Positions 9,701 to 16,506 of a DNA stretch of 22,864 nt are shown one piece after another. Location: NCBI GenBank assembly GCA_020650975.1, contig JAIPMN010003650.1, forward strand, positions 1 to 22,864, read 5' to 3'. The position numbers and the translations under genes are program-made. The first letter of the stretch is position 1; each line of letters begins with the position of its first letter. This DNA is from Apostichopus californicus (Eukaryota; Echinodermata; Holothuroidea; Aspidochirotida; Stichopodidae). The notes below the pieces were generated by a model. The model saw only the letters and a list, made by a program, of their open reading frames with translations. It made no database searches and was not told where the DNA came from.

Positions 9701-12674
9701 GCTGTATCAACTCTAGGTTAAGTTTAGGATATACTGACAAGGGAGTGGGGAGGCTGTGTGTGGGGTTAGTCAGTCCCAGGCTAACGTCTTATATAAAGCA
9801 CACAAGAAGCCATTATTACCTACAATGCGACTGGCGGGTCGGTTGGCGCCATAAAACCGAGCGGGGCCCATGGGTTGGGTTTGGGAGCATGGCGGAAATG
9901 GCATTGATCTCTACGGTATTGAAGGCATGCAGCAGTACCAGCAGTAGGTGTGTACGTGTAGTAAAGGGCGGTTGTTCATGATAGTATGTTCCGGCCAGCT
10001 GCATCCGTAGCGAAGTGACGTCCCAGCGGATTATTAGTCTACAATTCTCTTGTATACACAAGAGAATGCAGACGGTTCTTTGAGGACTAAGGCAAAACAG
10101 CAGCAGCAGACAAGGGTAATACATGCAATTCAAAGTCATTAGCTTAAAATAAATGATAAGATAATAAAGGATAATTATCACAACAGATGCTTCATACCTC
10201 AAAATGGTTCTTTTTCAAAAGAAGTAGTTTTTGGTTTTTACCATTTAAGATTGCAGTAATTTTTGTGGAACACAAATTCTTCTATGTTGGACTAAACAAT
10301 TAATAACTAGCTACTTAGCAACAGCCATTGGCAGAAGCCATGTATTCCCCTTTCTTAATTAGTTAAATTAATCAGTGTCTGATCTAGTGGGAATATTTAA
10401 TAGCATGGTCAGAGTGTGGCAAAGTTACGACACAAACGGAAAATGCAGCTGTAGTTATTGCTAAACCCATGAATATTTAGCAAACATGTAAAGAGAATAT
10501 ATACTATTAAAAAAAGCAGGTAATTTGTTTCATTTCTTATGACTCACTGTGAATTTCCATTGGTTGGTGTGGGCCTGGGATACGATAATGAATTAACACT
10601 TCTGATCTAGTGTCTCAGTTAGTGATTATAATGCCATGTCTAGTGAGGCTCTGCACTGTTCTGCCTTAATATGGTTCTGACGAAAGTTGTGCTGTACAAG
10701 AGCAGTACCTGATTGTGCTTGTCACAAAGGCGGGTTGGTTTATAAGCCGAGCATGCAGAAACGGAAGAGGTAATGTTACAAATCGTCTGTAGTTATAGTG
10801 ATTTACAAAACAACAATGTAATGGCTTTCTTGCGTATGGAAGTGAAATAGATGTGATGTCGTGTTGCAGTGGCGGAGCGTCCATACAGTCAGGGGGGCGG
10901 ATGCCCCCTCCTGACGGACTCAAATGGACTGCCGGCGCCCTTTTCAGCTCTTTACCACTTTTTACTTATTCGCGATTATTGACTTGTATTGCGCTCTCAT
11001 CTACCTATTGACATTTGTCACATTTTGTTGGTGTAATTTTCCGACAAAATGCTCTAACGTACGGCGGTCTTTAATTTATCGGCACTTAATTCCGTTGTAC
11101 GAAACTATTTCCAAAAACTGTACAGGGTTTTCGATCTATTTTTTCGAAAAAATACCATAGGGATTGTGATGAAGGGCATGTACTTTCAACACCCATATAA
11201 ACTTCAGAGTTGTCACAAATGGCGATGACACCTATTTATTCTTCATTTATCTGTAAATTAGCAAGGCCCGGAAAGGGTCATTTCCGGCGATCTAGGGAGT
11301 ATCTTTACTCAAAAAATGTCCGTACGCTCCGTGCCAACCTGTGGTGGCGCTCCGCTCAGATAGTGTCGAAAGCGCCCCTACAGGCCATTCTTGCCCCCCC
11401 CTGACCAATACCCCTAGCTCCGCCACTGTCGTGTTGATAATACCTACGAAAATCTCTCAATTTTTAATTGATTCTTTATAGGCAATCTCATGCCACTATG
11501 CTTCCTCAGACTGTTCCTACATCGATGTGAGAGGAACTAACCAGGAGAAGGTGAAGCAGGAAACTGATGATGTCATCCACAAGAAATATGGACCTAATGT
11601 GGAGGTTGCCTTTGAGGTATGGTTTATGAAAGCAGTAAATTAAGCACAAAAAGTATTTTTGTATATTGTGGGGAAGGAAGGGGGGTGGGGGGGGGGGGTT
11701 AGGTGGTGGATAGGTTTTCATCAAGAACAAAATGACATGAACAAGTTAATCTGGTTGCTGTCTGTGGAAGTCTTTATGGGTGACACCAGGATCCACTTAG
11801 GCTAATAAGCAGTATAATAGAGAACGTACCCAGCCAAACACAAAAATTTTCACAAGGCTATTTTCTTTTGTCTCTTCTCCTGCATGTCACATCCAGTTGT
11901 CATCTCAGGGTGGCTAAATGTCTGAAAATTGGGACTGCAATCCGTCGAGGAAAAGCGACCGGCATTGCTTTTGTAAATGTTCCAAATTCAACAGAATAAA
12001 GCCGTGTGCAAACCACCAAAACTTGTGATAGTTTGAATCGAAAATAAATAAAACCCAAAGGATATCAACTTTAGAAGAGTTTTAAGTTGAGACCAAAATT
12101 AAATTGTCCAGATTTCCAATATCTGACTTCTAAACGGCTACAGGTAGATTCTAAAATTCTTCAAACTGAGAGAAACAGTCAGAACTTATCTTTCTAATAA
12201 TGACAAGTTGTTTTAAGGAGGAACCTATGTTTTGACAATACCTTATCCATGGATGTATTTACAGCATCACTAGATTTGTTATTTTAGAGAGATTTTAAAT
12301 TTTGAGTCCTAGAAACACAATTTTAACCCCTTGTACTTAGTTTATGTCCTAGATAATCTGTGTCTGGTAAGTTCCAGAGTTTACTTTCTGTAGACACAGA
12401 AATGAAAAAGTCAGAAATTGCAGAACAACTAACTGGAGTTGACGACCAGCAAAGAGATTGGTGTGTACTCAGTACTGGTACATTTCTGTGAGGAGAGATG
12501 TTTAGCATAAATGTGAACAAATCATTAAAAGTCAATGTTTCTGGAAAGACATACTCTGTTGCTTGTAATTTTAATTTTCTGAAAGTTCTCATTTGTTAAT
12601 TATTTCTTTCGTTTAATCAGGATGTCTGGAGACTTCGTTCAAGACTCGTGCAGGGTGATGACCTGAGTATGTAG
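693..12674 (+). CDS. PHYH: Phytanoyl-CoA 2-hydroxylase, split gene (span from first to last coding exon)
   Basis: PHYH hydroxylates phytanoyl-CoA to 2-hydroxyphytanoyl-CoA with Fe(II), 2-oxoglutarate and O2, the first committed step of peroxisomal alpha-oxidation of 3-methyl-branched fatty acids. Seven exons (2379-2504, 4012-4180, 4476-4557, 7309-7490, 9500-9649, 11482-11616, 12621-12674) join without a frame break into 898 nt, closely like human PHYH. Visible residues are the HQD iron motif (7335-7343), the distal His (9611-9613), the 2-oxoglutarate Arg (9644-9646), and the counterparts of human K120 (4124-4126), M157, W193 and S266. All splice sites are GT-AG. Intron positions match those of the human gene as I recall it. 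The N-terminus is incomplete: the exon at 693 does not match the phase of the exon at 2379, so a small exon is missing from this model. Identity is near certain; the first 25-80 residues are not settled. Confidence 0.96.
959..1464. mobile_element. Inverted-repeat element (MITE-like), boundaries uncertain
   Basis: The word CGAAGTTCGGACACC occurs forward at about 990 and 1194 and inverted at 1427-1441, where a second shorter inverted copy ends in CGCAATACT at 1464. The forward copy at 1187 begins AGTATTGCGAAGTTCGG and is the mirror of the right end, giving an inner element of about 278 bp flanked by TA. A larger version would start at the AGTATTG near 959. The inside has no convincing ORF and no transposase. 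Size and structure suggest a non-autonomous DNA transposon of unassigned family. Confidence 0.5.
1465..2378. other. PHYH 5' intronic sequence holding an unresolved exon
   Basis: This is mostly AT-rich DNA without repeats I can name. The best candidate for the missing coding exon is 1501-1667: it follows an AG, is open in the required frame, ends before a GT and has 3n+2 length (167 nt). It has no visible similarity to PHYH and would be longer than expected. An in-frame ATG at 2305 is open straight through the acceptor into the exon at 2379, so an alternative first exon is also possible. Confidence 0.4.
2379..2504 (+). CDS. PHYH: PHYH exon, start of the catalytic fold
   Basis: The acceptor is ttctcacag and the donor GTAAGT. 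The exon encodes [20 protein letters not shown] and flanking residues, matching human [19 protein letters not shown]. It begins on the third base of a codon and ends after two bases of one, as in human PHYH exon 3, but is 15 nt longer at its 5' side. Confidence 0.93.
2505..4011 (+). other. PHYH intron (no gene seen)
   Basis: This AT-rich intron runs from a GTAAGT donor to a tttctcaacag acceptor. I see no ORF with coding character, no tandem array and no recognisable transposon end in it. Confidence 0.6.
4012..4180 (+). CDS. PHYH: PHYH exon, 2-oxoglutarate lysine region
   Basis: The 169-nt exon encodes [16 protein letters not shown] and continues to CCLPE, matching human NEFEKICRKEVKPLGL...CTLPE. 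The Lys codon at 4124-4126 (in INKIQE) corresponds to human K120, a 2-oxoglutarate contact. The acceptor is tttctcaacag and the donor GTAAAT. Confidence 0.95.
4476..4557 (+). CDS. PHYH: PHYH exon, MLINKPPD segment
   Basis: The 82-nt exon encodes [19 protein letters not shown] then LINKPPDP, against human ILKYVECFTGPNIMAMHTM then LINKPPDS. It includes the Met equivalent to human M157. It ends one base into a Gly codon before GTGAGT, and the human gene splits the same Gly codon. Confidence 0.95.
4558..7308 (+). other. PHYH intron with poly-G run and palindrome
   Basis: This 2.75-kb AT-rich intron holds a 14-G run (6595-6608), three GCGGGA words near 6865-6925 and a perfect 20-bp palindrome at 6968-6987. 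Open frames inside are short and lack coding features. No transposase or reverse transcriptase remnant was recognised. Confidence 0.5.
6968..6987. repeat. Perfect 20-bp palindrome
   Basis: ATGCAAACCATGGTTTGCAT equals its own reverse complement and stops matching at the next base on each side. Each half contains ATGCAAA, close to the octamer (POU) core ATGCAAAT. Confidence 0.8.
7309..7490 (+). CDS. PHYH: PHYH exon with HxD iron-binding motif
   Basis: The 182-nt exon encodes [17 protein letters not shown], then [20 protein letters not shown] and HKGN, ending in YPDWE. His and Asp of HQD (7335-7343) are the metal ligands equivalent to human H175 and D177. The Trp of SWTAME equals W193, and the NGCLVV glycine equals G204, a Refsum disease position. 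The donor is GTGTGT. Confidence 0.97.
8554..8743. repeat. Minisatellite, five 38-bp units
   Basis: Units begin at 8554, 8592, 8630, 8668 and 8706. The unit is AATAGGCACTGTTGCC followed by CTGTTTGATAG and then GCACTGTTGCC, so each unit itself contains the GCACTGTTGCC word twice. Units 2 and 3 are more diverged but keep the 38-base spacing exactly. The length is not a multiple of three, so no reading frame persists across units. Confidence 0.88.
8941..8983 (-). mobile_element. Degenerate hammerhead-ribozyme-like motif of Penelope type
   Basis: Read on the - strand, the stretch shows TTGAAGA, a 6-bp hairpin (GATCCT, loop GCT, AGGATC), then AAAACGTC. A hammerhead core is CUGANGA, stem II, GAAA. 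The layout fits, with C3 changed to T and G12 changed to A, both transitions. Hammerhead motifs with this kind of short stem II and GAAACGT are known in the terminal repeats of Penelope-like retroelements. I assign it by pattern and memory of that family; the motif would be catalytically dead. No reverse transcriptase is visible nearby. Confidence 0.5.
9110..9365. repeat. Purine-rich low-complexity tract
   Basis: The + strand is almost purely A and G (gaaggaagaaagaaacc, gggggacagaagaaaag), with a 10-G run and a duplicated GTCCTTCCTGAA near 9337-9360. The Ser/Pro/Leu-rich open frames on the other strand result from this composition and are not genes. Confidence 0.7.
9500..9649 (+). CDS. PHYH: PHYH exon with distal His and 2-oxoglutarate Arg
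   Basis: The 150-nt exon encodes [11 protein letters not shown] at its start and [20 protein letters not shown], then TSGFRK at its end. The distal iron ligand His (9611-9613) equals human H264, the Ser of HGSG equals S266, and Arg (9644-9646) equals R275, which grips the 2-oxoglutarate carboxylate. The donor is GTCAGT after AAG. Confidence 0.97.
9789..9947 (+). promoter_or_regulatory. TATA-like box followed by a first-exon-like ORF
   Basis: TATATAAAG (9790-9798) is followed by GC-rich, CpG-containing DNA and an ATG at 9889 in fair context (gagcATGG). That ATG opens 19 codons, [19 protein letters not shown], to a GTGTGT donor at 9948. This looks like a core promoter and first exon nested in the PHYH intron, but it could equally be part of an unrecognised repeat. 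Its phase (two bases over) does not fit the following PHYH exon. Confidence 0.25.
10044..10067. repeat. Hairpin with 10-bp perfect arms
   Basis: ATTCTCTTGT and ACAAGAGAAT are perfect inverted arms around a four-base ATAC loop. Its role is unknown. Confidence 0.75.
10867..11428. mobile_element. Non-autonomous hAT-superfamily DNA transposon, complete
   Basis: The left end is CAGTGGCGGAGC and the right end GCTCCGCCACTG, a perfect 12-bp terminal inverted repeat. Further in, GTCAGGGGGGC on the left is mirrored by GCCCCCCCTGAC on the right. Immediately outside, TCGTGTTG is duplicated (10859-10866 and 11429-11436), the 8-bp target duplication typical of hAT. At 562 bp it carries no transposase and must have been mobilised in trans. 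The intact duplication and ends suggest a fairly recent insertion into the PHYH intron. Confidence 0.93.
11482..11616 (+). CDS. PHYH: PHYH exon, C-terminal strand region
   Basis: The 135-nt exon encodes [20 protein letters not shown] and continues to VEVAFE, matching human [20 protein letters not shown]. The acceptor is attctttatag and the donor GTATGG. It is in phase 0 at both ends. Confidence 0.95.
11617..12620 (+). other. Last PHYH intron
   Basis: The intron is AT-rich apart from a G-rich stretch with a 12-G run (11687-11698). An 89-codon open frame on the - strand (12323-12592) has no recognisable motif and I do not call it a gene. Confidence 0.5.
12621..12674 (+). CDS. PHYH: PHYH last coding exon and stop
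   Basis: The 54-nt exon encodes [17 protein letters not shown] and stops at TAG 12672-12674; human PHYH ends DIWMFRARLVKGERTNL. The acceptor is cgtttaatcag. No classic AATAAA follows closely, so the 3' end of the transcript is not placed. Confidence 0.95.
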   Translation, partial: DVWRLRSRLVQGDDLSM

Positions 12675-14451
12675 AGCTTATCTAAGAAAACTATAATTCC
12701 TTGTGAAATGCAGCTGATCAAAAACTAAATTTTTACACCAGTCTGTGATTATTTAAATAATTTTATTTTAATATGGAGCTTTATATATTATTCTGTCAAC
12801 ATTTTCACCATGTAATTAGCATTGTGTCAGGATTCCATTGGATTAAGGGTTTTTATAATAGAATGCTTAACTGTGTGAAAGCAACAGTGATTGGTATTGA
12901 AGTTATTTCCTACTCTTAAATTTTGTTTTGAGCCCACTCATGTTTCTTTTCTTTTGCTTACAAATTAATTCTTACCTTTGACCAAAGAAAAATTATGGAC
13001 TGCATTTAATGTACCATTTAAAAGTATTGTACATGGGTCCTGTAAGTAGGGGAGCTTCGAAAATACCATTCATTCTGGTGTCAAAATTTGGGTGGCGATC
13101 TTGTTACAAGGATCAATAGAAAGTGAAATTATATGTGTATGACATGTGCAAATATGCCAACATCCAAACAAAATGAAAACATTTTTTCCAGTTTTACAGG
13201 GATAAAATCAAGTTGTGTAAGGTATTCATCATTTCAATAATTATAGCTTGTACCTGTAGAATGGCATTTAAATGAGTAAAAGTGGCAGTTGTTTGGAGGG
13301 GGGGGGGGGAGATGGTTAAGGATCTTGCAATGTGCTGACAAAGAATGATGGTCAGAACAGAACCCTAAGCATACCAGCATAAGGGAGCATTTTAATTTTA
13401 TATCTTAAATTCTCAGTGGACAAAGTATTGTTTTATTTCCATTGAGATTTTGTTTATCCTTTCTATTGTCGAGTCGATAAGGGTAAGATACTTAGGATAG
13501 TTTTTGGTACACTATTTACATAAATTTGAGAAAATTTAAAACATTTTTCACTATTTCTTTCTTTCATAACATAGTTAAGATGGGTTTCTATCTTAAGTAT
13601 GAAGGAGAAACATGTTCCTAGAACTGTATGATCATCAAAGGCAGAATGTAAAACAAAATGTTATCTTGCCAATGTTTTTAAGAAAGTATGTTTCAACATT
13701 CAAGGTTTTGCTCCAATGATATTATGAAAATGATAAGGCAATTCTAACAACAGCCGTAGTCAGCTAAACTCATGTGTTGTCTATGCAATGTTCAGTTACA
13801 TATTAAAAGCTTTTCAGACATAGTTCTACTTCATGTTTTAATGAAAAAAGAATTGAAATGATAAAAATTAAACATAAATGACAATTCACAGTCAATAATA
13901 TTTTGAATAATTTAATAGCCTTTCTGCCGCTTTTTCATGTCTTTGTTTAAGAATTGCATAAAACAAAATGAAGAAAGAAATCAAACTGGTCAAGTTCTTG
14001 TACTTTCTTAAACATTTTCAAGTCAATTGTTTGGGCGGGAAATGTGTGAAACAGTGAAATACTTAACTGGTAAAAATAATGAAGCTTAGTCCAATCGTGG
14101 TAAATGGGGCTCTGCAACGCTTCAAGGCACTGTCTGTCCTGACGTGCATGGTTTGTACTGTTTACAGTTCTTTAAATCAAAGTCAAATGATCGTGTGAAA
14201 GCGCTCACAAACACACAGAGTAATGCCACATGAACTTGCCTACAGATGCACTGGGGGGATCGACTAGTTTAAGGTTCTACTTCAGCAGTTTCTCTGAACA
14301 AAAAAAAAAAACTTGTTTAGAAAACACAAACCCATGTTCTTAAAACAGTTAGGTTGACTTTAAAGTTTAAAATATGTTTAGGGAAATCTCTCCTTCAATA
14401 ATGATAGATGATATTGTTCATGTATTAGTAATGATCAACTAATGGTAATGA
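12675..14451. other. PHYH 3' UTR and downstream DNA
   Basis: This is AT-rich sequence containing the PHYH 3' UTR of unknown length. There is a 12-G run at 13298-13309 and an ATTAAA at 13867-13872 that could serve as a poly(A) signal, though it is 1.2 kb from the stop. No other gene was seen. Confidence 0.5.
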
Positions 14452-14763
14452 CCTATAGCCAAACAGTGCAGCTTGCTGAGTTTAGCGAGATTAGATGTGA
14501 TCGATATGACAGTGCCCTCTATTGTTTCTTTGGTATGGCTATTGTTAAAAATAGCAACTTACTTGCATGCCAAACGTGAGGACCTTCCTTCAGTGTGGTA
14601 TGCTCAGTTATGTAATCATATGTATGTGAAAGAAGGGCAGGGAGTGGATGGGGATAAATCTAAAACGAGTACACCTTCACTTGCAAACACTTCTAACACA
14701 ATCTTTCTGGTGAGCAATTATGTACCGAAGACAATGCTAGCACATGAAGATATGCCACCATAG
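14452..14763 (+). other. Open 104-codon stretch, possible exon or gene relic
   Basis: The frame is open from 14452 to TAG at 14761-14763 and is richer in GC than its surroundings. It includes MTVPSIVSLVWLLLKIATYL then HAKREDLPSVWYAQLCNHMY. Possible acceptors precede it (acctatag, ccaaacag) and a good GTGAGC donor lies inside at 14710. An ATTAAA at 14930-14935 would suit a last exon. No family is recognised and no partner exon was found. Confidence 0.3.
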
Positions 14764-16166
14764 TAAAACTGCTACAGACAAACATTTTCATTACTTTGCA
14801 AAATCGTAAACAACTATTTTTAGTAATCGTTCAGATATTTCTTTTCTGTTTACAGTTAATGTGTTTAAATTAACAGCAGGTATGTTCTTTACCTGCAGGG
14901 ATTTTTCACCCAACGAATGTTAATTAGTGATTAAAGATTATGCATCTGGAAGCCCCCAACATGTGCAGATGACGATGATGTCACTCAACATTGTCATTAA
15001 TCAAATTCCATTTCTCCAGAAACACTTTATTTGATGAAAGAAAAGCTTTCTGGAGTGGAATATACAGGATAATAAGATAACTTCAACAGAATAGTCTGCT
15101 TTGAGAAATTAGACTACAAAAAGAAAATGGAATAGAGCAATTTCCATTGATTAAGATTCTTTCAGTTAGAACTAGCCTAATTCTGTAAGCGGTTTGTCAC
15201 ATTTCAGAGATGCACGTTGCTTGACTTTCTTATGGCATAGCATCCCTTGAGGGCTACAGTGTGAAACTGTTGACATACGATAAACAAGAAAAAGCATTTA
15301 ATTAATTCATATCCATGGAAGCACTTTATTTAAGTGTAACCTTTCACTGAGAAAAACAAGATGTTTCATCTGGAGAAAATTAACAACCACCCTCTTTCCC
15401 TTACATATGGAATTAGAAATACTGCAAATCCTAGATTTTTTTCAGTTTCACCTCTTAATATACATCCAAATGATGGTCACCCATGTTCAAATGTCTGTTC
15501 ACTGTCATCCTTAAAGCATATCTCTACTTCAAGACATCCTGAACATTTTGTAATTAAACACGCCACAGCTAGGAAGAATGCAAGTTCCTTGCAAATATTC
15601 AGTAATTTGAAAATGCTACAAAAAGGCCCCAAAAGGCAAGACCGATAATTATTGATTTGTGTTCCATGGGCCTTTATTATGGAAGCCATATAATTATAGT
15701 TTTTGACAGAAACCAGCTTATTGAAGTTCCTGTCAAAAGGGAACCCCCCCACCCCCCCCCCAAAAAAAGGAAGGAGGCAAGTTAAAACCATACTCTGAAA
15801 ACTTTGAATAGTAACATATTATGCTGAGGTTTAATATTTAATTTTATAAACAAATGAACAACATAAAACTCAAATTATAAACAAACTTGAAGAGAGTAGA
15901 GACATAGTTGGCTACAGTGCGATTGGGAACCAGTTACCTCAGGGTTACAAGCCCTGTATTGTACCATCCAGCTATGAGTTGGTGGTGATCCCTATACACT
16001 GCCAGCAGTTATTTGCTTGCTGGAGGGTGCCAGTCAGAGGCCACAGTTCCTTGTATACTGTGTCACCAGAGATCACACCTCAATGTAGATACACATCAAT
16101 CATTATAACGTTAGCAGTTAATCAAACACGAACCAGTCTAGATCAGATCACAATGTACTTCCTTTT
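14764..16166. other. Intergenic stretch with overlapping chance ORFs
   Basis: Open frames of about 95-104 codons overlap on opposite strands (15361-15648 +, 15477-15791 -) without motifs or convincing splicing. A C7-A-C10 run sits at 15744-15761. A tRNA-like A and B box pair lies at 15909-15953. Confidence 0.4.
15909..15953 (+). repeat. Possible tRNA-derived SINE fragment (A and B boxes)
   Basis: TGGCTACAGTG (15909-15919) resembles the Pol III A box. GGTTACAAGCC (15943-15953) matches the B box GGTTCGANTCC at 8 of 11 positions, with a plausible 34-base spacing. No functional tRNA fold was found and the 3' limit is unclear. Confidence 0.25.
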
Positions 16167-16172
16167 TTTATT
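16167..16172 (-). terminator. Poly(A) signal AATAAA for the - strand gene
   Basis: TTTATT on the + strand reads AATAAA on the - strand, about 280 bases beyond the stop codon at 16453. It is the nearest canonical signal and fits a short 3' UTR. Confidence 0.45.
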
Positions 16173-16452
16173 TAAAAAAATATTAATAATTGTACACAGA
16201 CTTTAGTTGAATGTAGTCAAATGGGTACTTAAAAATGGAAGGATCTTATGCAGTTTCTAAATAAATATGTAATAAGGTTATTGTTTTTTTGTGGTTTTTT
16301 TGGGGTCCTTACACGTCCGTAAGGAAAGGTATTACCAGAGCACAGCTTGTGTTATAACCCATATCTGAGTAGCACCAACGTTCTTCATGTGTGCCAGTGT
16401 ACATCATTTGGTTTTAGCAAAGATGGTGGTGCAGCTATCGCTTTATCAGTTG

Positions 16453-16506
16453 TTATCTCTGCTCCGGTTCAGGATGAAGAACATCCCAAACAAAGCTGCC
16501 ATGAAG
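16453..16506 (-). CDS. - strand gene, last coding exon
   Basis: The exon encodes LHGSFVWDVLHPEPEQR and TAA (16453-16455) in phase 0, as required by the preceding exon. In another frame it would read as a hydrophobic tail, FMAALFGMFFILNRSRDNN, but that phase does not fit the preceding donor. The + strand here is also open in two frames, which weakens evidence from openness alone. Confidence 0.62.
   Translation of the reverse strand, partial: LHGSFVWDVLHPEPEQR

Larger units (their letters stand above)
9650..11481 (+). other. PHYH intron with GC-rich patch and hAT insertion
   Basis: This intron contains a CpG-containing promoter-like patch (about 9760-10070), a 10-bp-arm hairpin (10044-10067) and the 562-bp hAT element. 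The rest is plain AT-rich sequence. Confidence 0.6.

Noticed and set aside
9816..10202. 128-codon open frame on the - strand
   Set aside because: Part of it runs through low-complexity and hairpin sequence, no motif is visible, and it lies antisense in a PHYH intron.
15477..15791. - strand stretch reading CLEVEICFKDDSEQTFEHG after a possible acceptor
   Set aside because: It is short, ends in an immediate stop or a weak donor, and has no partner exon in phase.
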